Of a stretch of DNA of 5,454 bases, positions 1 to 5,454 are shown in pieces; the first letter of the stretch is position 1, and every line of letters starts with the position of its first letter. The stretch is from an uncultured Alphaproteobacteria bacterium (GTDB lineage Bacteria; Pseudomonadota; Alphaproteobacteria; Caulobacterales; Hyphomonadaceae), in the NCBI GenBank assembly GCA_903831485.1, contig CAIKXW010000239.1:1-5454 (forward strand), read 5' to 3'. The position numbers and the translations under genes are program-made. The notes under the pieces are model-generated. The model saw nothing but the letters and a program-made list of their open reading frames with translations. It did no database searches and was not told the origin of the DNA.

Positions 1-1974
1 ATGTCGGCGACCTTGCCAGCTGACCTGACACAGGCATTCTTCGATGCGCCTGTCGTCGAAAGCCTCGGGCGCGCGTGGCCGGTGGAGACGCGGTATCTGG
101 GCTATGAGCCGCGGCAGCGGCTTGAGGATCAGGTGGCGGCCGCGATCCGCAAGGCGCTGGCGGAGGAAGATGGCTCGGTGCTCGCCTTCCTGCCCGGCGT
201 GGCGGAAATCCAGCGCACGGTCGATCGCATCGGGCCTGTCGCCGGCAATGTGATCGTCACGCCGCTCTATGGCGCGCTCTCGCCACAGGAGCAGACGGCT
301 GCGATCTCGCCCGCGCCGAAAGGGTCGCGCAAGGTCGTGGTTGCGACTGACATCGCAGAGAGCGCCATCACGATCGAAGGCGTGCGCGTCGTCGTCGACG
401 CGGGGTTTGCGCGTGTGCCGCGGTTTGATCCATCGCTTGGCGTGTCGCGACTGGAGACCGTGCGGCTGGCGGTAGCGAATGCGGACCAGCGGCGCGGTCG
501 CGCGGGCCGCACGGGTCCAGGCGTCTGCTACAGGCTATGGCGCGAGGCAGAGATGCGGGGCTTTGCGGCCTCGCCTTCCCCGGAGATCGAGAATGCCGAC
601 CTCACCGGCCTTGCGCTCGATCTTGCGCGCTGGGGCGCGAAGTCGCCTGACGAGCTGCGCTGGCTGTCGCCGCCGCGCGAGGCGCCCTGGCGGGCTGCGC
701 GAAATCTGCTGGCCGCGAGCAAGGCTCTGACGGCAGAGGGCGAACTGACGACGCTGGGCAAGCGGCTGGGTGACCTGCCGCTTCCGCCGCGACTGGCGCT
801 GATGGTGCTGCGCGCCGCGGAGCGAGGACAGGCGCGGCTTGCCGCCGACATCGCGGCGATCCTCAGCGAGCGCGATCTTGGCGGGAGGTCGACCGATCTC
901 GACCAGCGTCTGTCGCGCTTCCGCACCGAAAACGGACAACGCGCCCGTGCGATGCGCGATCTCGCGGCGCGATGGGCGCGGCTGGCGGGCGGCAAGGACG
1001 CGCCTGCGATCAGCCCGGGGGCCGTGCTGGCGCTTGGCTTTCCGGAGCGGGTCGCGCGCCTGCGGGGCCAGACGGCGGGACGGTTCCTGCTGGCGGGCGG
1101 TCGCGGCGCGATGCTGGACGAGGCCGATCCGCTGGCGACGCAGGGATGGCTGGCTGTGGCGGACATGACCGGGTCCGGGCCTGACCTGCGCATCACGCTT
1201 GCGGCGCGGATCACCGAGGACGATGCGCTCGCATCCGGCGCCATCGAGGTGAAGGAAGAGGCGCGCTACGATCCGGAGACGCGCCGCGTCCGCGCGCGGC
1301 GGGTTCGCAGGCTTGGCGCCGTCGTTCTGGAAGAGGCGCCGCTGCAGGCGCCGACGGGCGAACTGGTTCGCGCGGCGCTGCTTGAGGCAATTCGCGACCA
1401 GGGACTTGGCTTGATCCGCAACGCCGAGGCTCTGGAGAGCCTGATCGGACGTGTCGAACTGCTTGGCCGGGTCATCGGCGCGCCGTGGCCAGCCGACTTT
1501 GGCGGTATCGTCAAAGCGCGCCTGGAAGACTGGCTGGGCCCGCTGCTCGAGTCGCCAGGCGCGCTCGACTCCCTCGGCGCCGGGCAACTGGTCGATGCCG
1601 CGCTCACCCTGCTCGACTGGCCGCTGCCGCGCGACGTGGCGCGGCTGGCGCCGACGCACTGGACCGCGCCGGTCGGCCGCGCCGTGCCGATCGACTACGC
1701 CAGCGACGGGGGACCAACGGTCGAATGCAAGGTCCAGGAGGCCTTTGGCCTCGCTACTCACCCCACGATCGCTGACGGCCGAATCGCACTGACGGTCGCG
1801 CTGCTTTCCCCAGCGTTCCGGCCAGTCGCGGTGACACGCGACATCCCTTCCTTCTGGCGCGGCGGCTACATCGACATGAAAAAGGACATGAAGGGCCGCT
1901 ACCCGAAACACGATTGGCCGGAAGACCCCGCGGCCGCTACGCCAACCAGCCGGGCACGCCCTCGCGGCAATTGA
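1..1974 (+). CDS. hrpB: ATP-dependent RNA helicase HrpB, C-terminal part (5' end outside window)
   Basis: DEAH/RHA-family superfamily 2 helicase, expected to couple NTP hydrolysis to RNA unwinding in the cytoplasm; the physiological role of HrpB in bacteria is poorly defined. Visible in order (residues counted from base 1): motif III MSAT at 1-4; DAPVVESLGRAWPVETRYLG at 15-34, typical of the segment after motif III; motif IV region AFLPGVAEI at 62-70; motif V TDIAESAITIEGV at 116-128; motif VI QRRGRAGRTGPG at 163-174; an HA2-like region with LGKRLGDLPLPPRLALMVL at 252-270; and the HrpB-specific C-terminal domain ending PTHWTAPVGRAVPIDY (551-566) and GRYPKHDWPEDP (632-643). The ATP-binding motif I and the DEAH motif II are absent because they lie upstream of the window. 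HrpB proteins are usually about 800-830 residues, with the SAT motif near residue 150-160, so the 657 residues here fit an intact gene cut by the window edge. The true start is not visible. The stop is TGA at 1972-1974. No partner gene is seen. Confidence 0.95.
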   Translation: MSATLPADLTQAFFDAPVVESLGRAWPVETRYLGYEPRQRLEDQVAAAIRKALAEEDGSVLAFLPGVAEIQRTVDRIGPVAGNVIVTPLYGALSPQEQTAAISPAPKGSRKVVVATDIAESAITIEGVRVVVDAGFARVPRFDPSLGVSRLETVRLAVANADQRRGRAGRTGPGVCYRLWREAEMRGFAASPSPEIENADLTGLALDLARWGAKSPDELRWLSPPREAPWRAARNLLAASKALTAEGELTTLGKRLGDLPLPPRLALMVLRAAERGQARLAADIAAILSERDLGGRSTDLDQRLSRFRTENGQRARAMRDLAARWARLAGGKDAPAISPGAVLALGFPERVARLRGQTAGRFLLAGGRGAMLDEADPLATQGWLAVADMTGSGPDLRITLAARITEDDALASGAIEVKEEARYDPETRRVRARRVRRLGAVVLEEAPLQAPTGELVRAALLEAIRDQGLGLIRNAEALESLIGRVELLGRVIGAPWPADFGGIVKARLEDWLGPLLESPGALDSLGAGQLVDAALTLLDWPLPRDVARLAPTHWTAPVGRAVPIDYASDGGPTVECKVQEAFGLATHPTIADGRIALTVALLSPAFRPVAVTRDIPSFWRGGYIDMKKDMKGRYPKHDWPEDPAAATPTSRARPRGN

Positions 1975-2017
1975 CGCGCGCGGCAACAATTCGGAATCGC
2001 TGGCCAAACTGGCGTTT

Positions 2018-2036
2018 TATGGCGCTCCGCGCCATA
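2018..2036. repeat. compact perfect inverted repeat downstream of hrpB
   Basis: TATGGCGC at 2018-2025 pairs perfectly with GCGCCATA at 2029-2036 across a 3-base TCC loop, an 8-bp stem 43 bases after the hrpB stop. No T-run follows it on either strand, so it is not a canonical intrinsic terminator. It could act as a 3' end stabilising hairpin of the hrpB mRNA; that role is inference. Confidence 0.5.
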
Positions 2037-2090
2037 CTGGAGATTCGAATTTGCGGTTCATGGCGGCGCTGATTTCGTTCCGCCCGCTCT

Positions 2091-2120
2091 TCGCGGTTGC
2101 GGCATAACCCGTGACTTTTT
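2091..2120 (+). terminator. possible imperfect intrinsic terminator of hrpB
   Basis: TCGCGGTT (2091-2098) can pair with AACC (2106-2109) and GTGA (2111-2114), with C2110 bulged and one G-U pair, around a 7-base loop. One C and then five T residues (2116-2120) follow directly. It lies about 117 bases past the hrpB stop and in the right orientation. The bulge and G-U pair make it weak; it may be fortuitous. Confidence 0.35.
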
Positions 2121-2159
2121 GGTCGAAATCCGCGAAAACCGTGGCGTAGCAGATACATC

Positions 2160-2192
2160 GCGGTTGACGGCTAGCTGCGCAAACCGCAGGTT
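2160..2192 (+). promoter_or_regulatory. inverted repeat with -35-like hexamer upstream of the receptor gene
   Basis: GCGGTT (2160-2165) is mirrored by AACCGC (2182-2187), giving 6-bp half-sites with a 16-base spacer that holds a GCTAGC palindrome (2170-2175). TTGACG at 2164-2169 is a good alphaproteobacterial -35 match, but the hexamer 17 bases later (CAGGTT, 2187-2192) is a poor -10. It could be an operator overlapping a regulated promoter that needs an activator, or chance. No regulator gene is present to support either. Confidence 0.22.
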
Positions 2193-2224
2193 CAGACCGC
2201 GTTCGTCACGTGTAGCAACACGCG

Positions 2225-2267
2225 GCGGCGTCGTCGTCCGTAAGAAAAAAAACACTCAGGACGCCGC
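2225..2267 (+). promoter_or_regulatory. GC-rich stem-loop with A8 loop in the receptor 5' leader
   Basis: GCGGCGTC (2225-2232) pairs perfectly with GACGCCGC (2260-2267), an 8-bp nearly all-GC stem enclosing a 27-base loop. The loop contains TAAG followed by eight A residues (2245-2252). The 3' foot lies 18 bases before the Shine-Dalgarno sequence of the receptor gene. A competing 5-bp pairing, CGTCC (2235-2239) with GGACG (2259-2263), uses part of the same 3' arm, so two mutually exclusive folds are possible. It may influence translation or stability of the receptor mRNA; this is inference. It resembles no riboswitch class that I recognise. Confidence 0.4.
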
Positions 2268-2285
2268 GGGAGCACCAGTCCAGCA

Positions 2286-2290
2286 GGGAG
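2286..2290 (+). promoter_or_regulatory. Shine-Dalgarno sequence deciding the receptor start
   Basis: GGGAG at 2286-2290 lies eight bases before the ATG at 2299. This fixes the start there rather than at the upstream in-frame TTG at 2119, which has no comparable site. The ATG sits partly in the 5-base loop of a weak 4-bp GCGC/GCGC hairpin (2293-2296 with 2302-2305). Confidence 0.8.
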
Positions 2291-2298
2291 ACGCGCTA

Positions 2299-4995
2299 AT
2301 GGCGCATAAGCATCGTATTTCGGTCGTGAGCCTACTTGCCTTGAGCGTGGCCATGCCCGCTTTCGCACAAGAAGGACCTCAGCCACCCGTCGACGCCGAT
2401 GAAGGCCGCGACGTCATCGTCATCACCGCCAACAAGCGTGAAGAGACTGTCCAGGACGTCGCTGTCGCCGTTACGGCCATCAGCGCCGACAACAAGCAGG
2501 AACTCGGCATCATCACGGTGACCGACCTGACCAACGTCACGCCCGGCCTGTCCTACACGCCCGGCAACGAGCGCGTCACGCTGCGCGGCATCGGCCGTCT
2601 CAGCAACAGCTTCGGCGCCGACCCGGGCGTCGCCAACTACAATGACGGCCTTTACACCCCGTTCGCCGTCCTCGCCGGCAAGGACCCGGTCCTCATTCAA
2701 CGCGTCGAAGTCCTGCGCGGACCGCAAGGCACGCTGTACGGCCGCAACGCCATCGGCGGCGCCATCAACACCATCTCGAAGCGTCCAACCGACGACCTGT
2801 CCGTCGAGTTCAAGATCGGCATGGGCAACTTCGACTACTCCAACGTCGTCGGCGCCGTATCCGGACCGATCACGGATTCGATGCGCTACCGCGTCGCCGC
2901 CCAGCGTGAACAGCGCAATGGTGTCGATTTCAACTACGGCACGAACGAGACCGAAGGCTGGGAAATCGACGACTACTATTACGAAGGTCAGCTCGAAGGC
3001 GAGATCGGCGATCGGTTCTCCTGGTGGCTGAAAGTCGCTGACTCGGGCTACGACAAAGCCGGTCCTCCGGGCGGCCGTACGGCGACGTTCTCGACCGCGC
3101 CATACCTCTCGGTCTTCCCGCCAGCTGGCAGCGTTTCGCCGAACCCGGCCTTCGCCTACTCGAACCCGTCCGTGATCAGCTTCACGCAGACCGGCACGCG
3201 CCGTGACAACCCGTTCGCGACGAATGGCGAGCACGCCTACAACACGAACTACGCCACGACTGCGAAGCTCGATCAGTATGATGAAGCCATCTTCGAAGGC
3301 GTTTATTCAACCGACTGGTTCGACATCAAATACGTCGGCGGCTACACATTCTACGACTACAAACTGGACAGCGATCCGGACGGTACGCCGATCGACTCGA
3401 TCACCTACAACGCGGTCGCTTCGACGAACCCGCTCTGCGCGCCGGGCGTCCCGCCTGTCGTCGGCTTCCCGGCTTCGCAGCTCGCAGCGGCTCCGGGCTT
3501 CTGCTACACGACCGGCCAACGCACGATCTTCCCGGATGTGATCAACACCTACAAGGAAAGCCGCGCGCTGTTCTCGAACGAGATCAACCTGATCTCGACC
3601 ATGGACGGGCCGCTGCAGTGGATCGTGGGCGCATACGCCTACCAGGAAAACTCGAAGCAGCCCGGCCAAACCCAGAGACTGCCGAACGAGCCCCTAGCCG
3701 GCTCTTACCTCACGCCGCCGAGGGCAGCGACACCGCAAGAACCGGCGCGTGGTGCGTCCATCACGGCGAACCCGGACCGCTGGTTGCAGTACTTCGCGAA
3801 TACCAGCCTGTTCAACGCCTACGGCGTTTTCGGCCAGGCCGACTATGAGCTTAACGACCAGCTGAAGTTCACGCTTGGCGTGCGCTACTCGTTGGACATG
3901 AAACAGTCGAAGGAAGAAGCCTTCCTCGCTTGCTACATCCTCTGCACAGCCCAGGGCGCCGCCCTCTACACAAACATCACCGGCTCGCAGTATGCGGGCG
4001 TGCTTGACGCAGACCCGAACGTTGTCGGCTACGATGCTGATCTCGACTCCCGCGGCTACGGCGTTCGCACGCTGAAGGACGAGTGGGAAGCGGTGACCGG
4101 AATGCTGGGCGTGGAATATCGTCCGCTGGACGATACCCTTCTCTTCGGCAAGTACTCGCGCGGCTACAAGGCCGGCGGCTTCAACAACCTCGGCTTTGCT
4201 CTCAATCCGTACACGGACTCCGAATTCGTCGACTCGTACGAAGCGGGCTGGAAGCAGGAATGGGCCGACTTCGGCCTGACCACCAACGCGGCTGTGTTCT
4301 ACTACCTGTACAGCGACGCACAGGCGCCGCTCACGGTCGTCAACGTCGATCCGACCACGCTGGCGCAAACGACCTCGACAGAGTTCGTGAACCTGCCGGA
4401 AGTCGAAACGATGGGCTTCGAGCTGGAAGGCAACTGGAACCCGATCGACCCGCTGAACATCGGGTTCACCTATGCCTATCTGAGTGCTGAAATTAGCGAG
4501 TCGGACGTCTATGTGGACTCGTCCCGCGACCCGCGTTGCATCAATCCGCTAGCCCCCACCACGGCGCCCGGATCGTGCAACACAACGCGTACGCAGTTGG
4601 TGGATCCGCAACGCAACCGCTCTGTCGAAGGCAACACGCTCGCCCAGTCGCCGGAGCACAAAGTCGCGGTCAACGCGTCTTACCGCTTCGAGATGGAGGA
4701 TGGTTCGTACTTCCTGCCGACGATCAGCTACTCGTGGCGTGATGAGTTCTATGACTCGTTCTTCAACAACGACAAAGAGCTCTCGCCAGCCTACGACAAC
4801 CTTGACGCGCGCCTGAACTGGAAGTCGTCGGACGAAGTGCTGGGGCTGACCTTCTGGGTCCGCAACCTGACCGACGAGGAACAGACCACGAGCATCTCGG
4901 CCAACGGCTTCCGCAATGAAGACCTCGGCCGTTACCAGACGTTCGCGTTCACGCCGCCGCGCATGTTCGGCGTCGACCTGCTGGTCAACTACTAG
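2299..4995 (+). CDS. TonB-dependent outer-membrane receptor, substrate unknown
   Basis: This 898-residue receptor is a 22-strand outer-membrane beta-barrel with an N-terminal plug that imports a ligand using TonB-ExbB-ExbD energy. The signal peptide is residues 1-23 (basic MAHKHR, hydrophobic core, cleavage AFA|Q). A TonB box-like DVIVITA lies at 38-44, only 14 residues into the mature protein, so there is no N-terminal signalling (STN) domain as in FecA. The plug runs from about 50 to 165, with TLRGIG at 94-99, NDGLY at 115-119 and RVEVLRGPQGTLYGRNAIGG at 135-154. Barrel signatures include KYSRGYKAGGFNN at 618-630 and VRNLTDEE near 854-861, and the chain ends LLVNY with a terminal aromatic residue. 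Six cysteines form three close pairs (380/402, 545/549, 747/760) in predicted loops. A proline-rich insertion spans 451-494. C-ending codons dominate (AAC far exceeds AAT), unlike the mixed G/C third positions of hrpB, which suggests high expression. No transport or enzyme genes adjoin it, so iron-siderophore, vitamin, glycan or aromatic/steroid substrates cannot be told apart. Confidence 0.95.
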   Translation: MAHKHRISVVSLLALSVAMPAFAQEGPQPPVDADEGRDVIVITANKREETVQDVAVAVTAISADNKQELGIITVTDLTNVTPGLSYTPGNERVTLRGIGRLSNSFGADPGVANYNDGLYTPFAVLAGKDPVLIQRVEVLRGPQGTLYGRNAIGGAINTISKRPTDDLSVEFKIGMGNFDYSNVVGAVSGPITDSMRYRVAAQREQRNGVDFNYGTNETEGWEIDDYYYEGQLEGEIGDRFSWWLKVADSGYDKAGPPGGRTATFSTAPYLSVFPPAGSVSPNPAFAYSNPSVISFTQTGTRRDNPFATNGEHAYNTNYATTAKLDQYDEAIFEGVYSTDWFDIKYVGGYTFYDYKLDSDPDGTPIDSITYNAVASTNPLCAPGVPPVVGFPASQLAAAPGFCYTTGQRTIFPDVINTYKESRALFSNEINLISTMDGPLQWIVGAYAYQENSKQPGQTQRLPNEPLAGSYLTPPRAATPQEPARGASITANPDRWLQYFANTSLFNAYGVFGQADYELNDQLKFTLGVRYSLDMKQSKEEAFLACYILCTAQGAALYTNITGSQYAGVLDADPNVVGYDADLDSRGYGVRTLKDEWEAVTGMLGVEYRPLDDTLLFGKYSRGYKAGGFNNLGFALNPYTDSEFVDSYEAGWKQEWADFGLTTNAAVFYYLYSDAQAPLTVVNVDPTTLAQTTSTEFVNLPEVETMGFELEGNWNPIDPLNIGFTYAYLSAEISESDVYVDSSRDPRCINPLAPTTAPGSCNTTRTQLVDPQRNRSVEGNTLAQSPEHKVAVNASYRFEMEDGSYFLPTISYSWRDEFYDSFFNNDKELSPAYDNLDARLNWKSSDEVLGLTFWVRNLTDEEQTTSISANGFRNEDLGRYQTFAFTPPRMFGVDLLVNY

Positions 4996-5002
4996 GCCCT
5001 GG

Positions 5003-5018
5003 GCGCGCTTCGGCGCGC
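5003..5018 (+). repeat. C(UUCG)G tetraloop hairpin right after the receptor stop codon
   Basis: GCGCGC (5003-5008) and GCGCGC (5013-5018) form a 6-bp stem closed by a TTCG loop in the C(UUCG)G context, known to be exceptionally stable in RNA. It starts seven bases after the TAG stop. No T-run follows, so it is more likely a 3' end protecting element than a terminator on its own. Confidence 0.6.
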
Positions 5019-5040
5019 ACCGGTTGGTGATTCCAAGACT

Positions 5041-5070
5041 GCGCCGGTCCCTTGCGGGACCGGCGCTTTT
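5041..5070 (+). terminator. strong intrinsic terminator of the receptor gene
   Basis: GCGCCGGTCCC (5041-5051) pairs perfectly over 11 bp with GGGACCGGCGC (5056-5066), with a 4-base TTGC loop, followed at once by TTTT (5067-5070) and then CGTTT. It sits 46 bases after the receptor stop. It separates the receptor transcript from the downstream gene. Confidence 0.92.
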
Positions 5071-5129
5071 CGTTTCCGCCTACTGGTCAATTCAGGGGCT
5101 GACGTCGCGTCGAGGGCTACCGGCGGCGA

Positions 5130-5158
5130 TTGACCCGGGCGGCGTCTCGCGCGCGAAT
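5130..5158 (+). promoter_or_regulatory. weak promoter candidate for the downstream secreted protein
   Basis: TTGACC at 5130-5135 is followed after exactly 17 bases by GCGAAT (5153-5158), which matches three of six bases of the -10 consensus. It lies after the strong terminator and 44 bases before the next ATG, where a promoter is expected. The -10 match is poor, so this is only a candidate. Confidence 0.25.
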
Positions 5159-5190
5159 GCAGCGTCACGCTGAATGCGGCGGACGGCGCT

Positions 5191-5195
5191 GGAGG
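5191..5195 (+). promoter_or_regulatory. Shine-Dalgarno sequence of the 3'-truncated secreted protein gene
   Basis: GGAGG at 5191-5195 is a near-perfect anti-16S match placed seven bases before the ATG at 5203. It strongly supports that start. Confidence 0.85.
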
Positions 5196-5202
5196 ACCGG
5201 TC

Positions 5203-5454
5203 ATGAAGAAGTTGCTTCTGGGTATTGCGATGCTGGCTTTGGCCTGCGGTCAGGCCGCAGCGCAAGAGAGCTGGCAGCCGCCGCGGACGCCGGATGGCAA
5301 GCCGGACCTGCAGGGGACATGGAGCAATGCGAGCCTGACCACGCTGGAACGGCCAGCGCAGTTCAGGACACAGACGATCCCGGCCGACCGCGCGCAGCAG
5401 ATGGAACAGGCGCGGGCGCGGATGATGGCGGCGTCGAACGCGCCATCCAATCCC
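5203..5454 (+). CDS. secreted protein of unknown function, N-terminal part (3' end outside window)
   Basis: Eighty-four codons are visible and the frame is open to the window end. The N-terminus MKKLLLGIAMLALACGQAAA is a Sec signal peptide with likely signal peptidase I cleavage AAA|Q at 20/21. Cys15 gives a poor lipobox (ALAC), so a lipoprotein is possible but less likely. The mature start reads WQPPRTPDGKPDLQGTW (24-40) and then SNASLTTLERP (41-51). From memory, this P-D-G-x-P-D-L-x-G-x-W opening recurs in exported proteins of unknown function in Acidobacteria and Proteobacteria; this was not checked by search. Residues 60-76 are rich in Ala, Gln and Arg and probably helical. The gene follows the receptor by 207 bases but lies beyond a strong terminator, so it probably has its own promoter. 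A GGCCTG/CAGGCC inverted repeat (5241-5256) falls inside the signal-peptide codons. No enzymatic function can be assigned from what is visible. Confidence 0.85.
   Translation, partial: MKKLLLGIAMLALACGQAAAQESWQPPRTPDGKPDLQGTWSNASLTTLERPAQFRTQTIPADRAQQMEQARARMMAASNAPSNP

Larger units (their letters stand above)
1975..2298. other. intergenic region between hrpB and the TonB-dependent receptor gene
   Basis: These 324 bases hold no ORF with convincing coding character. The receptor reading frame stays open back to a TTG at 2119, but the extra 60 residues are rich in Arg, have no family resemblance and precede a perfect signal peptide, so they are leader DNA. The region contains a perfect hairpin (2018-2036), an ATTCGAAT palindrome (2043-2050), an imperfect terminator-like hairpin followed by T5 (2091-2120), an inverted repeat overlapping a TTGACG hexamer (2160-2187), a CACGTG hexamer (2207-2212), and a GC-rich stem enclosing an A8 run (2225-2267). 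The hexamer GCGGTT occurs three times (2053, 2093, 2160) and once inverted (2182). Transcription of the receptor most likely begins between about 2120 and 2240, but no strong sigma-70 -10 box could be identified. Confidence 0.7.

Noticed and set aside
1873..1890. Imperfect direct repeat GACATGAA near the hrpB 3' end
   Set aside because: It encodes the conserved Asp-Met-Lys-Lys-Asp-Met-Lys segment before GRYPKH and is explained by protein sequence.
535..2007. 490-codon open frame on the minus strand opposite hrpB, with a second one at 528-1244
   Set aside because: The translations are dominated by Arg, Ala and Ser with no recognisable domain, lie wholly opposite a clearly coding helicase, and are the usual antisense shadows of GC-rich genes.
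1937..2255. Short minus-strand open frames across the hrpB-receptor intergenic region
   Set aside because: They are Arg-rich, overlap each other in different frames, lack ribosome binding sites that I could see, and cover the predicted leader and terminator structures.
2332..3234. 300-codon minus-strand open frame opposite the start of the receptor gene
   Set aside because: Composition is Val/Arg/Ala/Asp-rich low-complexity, the reverse of the receptor's C-ending codons; no motif or Shine-Dalgarno support.
3694..4368. 224-codon minus-strand open frame within the receptor gene
   Set aside because: Antisense shadow of the receptor coding sequence, with no domain features.
5245..5247. Cys15 of the secreted protein as a lipoprotein acylation site
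   Set aside because: The preceding residues Ala-Leu-Ala do not fit a good lipobox, and an AAA|Q signal peptidase I site follows five residues later.
1..5454. Search for CRISPR arrays, tRNA genes, insertion sequences, attachment sites and toxin-antitoxin pairs
   Set aside because: No regularly spaced repeats, cloverleaf-like segments, transposase-like reading frames or paired small genes were seen by eye on either strand.

Overview
The window is GC-rich (estimated by eye at a little over 60% G+C, not computed) and looks like ordinary chromosomal DNA of a Gram-negative bacterium. An outer-membrane TonB-dependent receptor proves the outer membrane. The style of that receptor (short mature N-terminus, TonB box, RVEVLRGPQGTLYGRNA plug signature, YSRGYKAGGF and RNLTD barrel motifs) and the HrpB C-terminus suggest an alphaproteobacterium of the Caulobacterales/Hyphomonadales/Sphingomonadales type. 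That assignment is inference from protein style only; a gammaproteobacterium is not excluded.

Layout, all on the + strand. (1) 1-1974: the C-terminal four fifths of an ATP-dependent RNA helicase, HrpB. The window opens inside the gene, and the ATG at base 1 is the Met of the motif III Met-Ser-Ala-Thr, not a start codon. (2) 1975-2298: a 324-base intergenic region with a compact hairpin, a possible imperfect terminator for hrpB, a short inverted repeat with a -35-like hexamer, and a GC-rich stem enclosing an A8-containing loop just upstream of the next ribosome binding site. (3) 2299-4995: a complete 898-residue TonB-dependent outer-membrane receptor with signal peptide. (4) 4996-5202: a C(UUCG)G hairpin directly after the stop, then a textbook intrinsic terminator, then a weak promoter candidate. 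(5) 5203 to the window end: the first 84 codons of a secreted protein of unknown function with an N-terminal P-D-G-K-P-D-L-Q-G-T-W motif.

The three genes appear to be separate transcription units that share an orientation. The helicase is a stand-alone housekeeping-type gene. The receptor probably imports an unidentified substrate with TonB-ExbBD energy. The last protein is exported to the periplasm or beyond; its link to the receptor is only by adjacency, and a strong terminator lies between them. No RNA genes, mobile elements, CRISPR arrays or phage genes were seen. I found no convincing new multi-gene system here. The points most worth a second look are the 5' leader structure of the receptor, its six cysteines arranged as three likely loop disulfides, and the uncharacterised secreted protein cut by the window edge.
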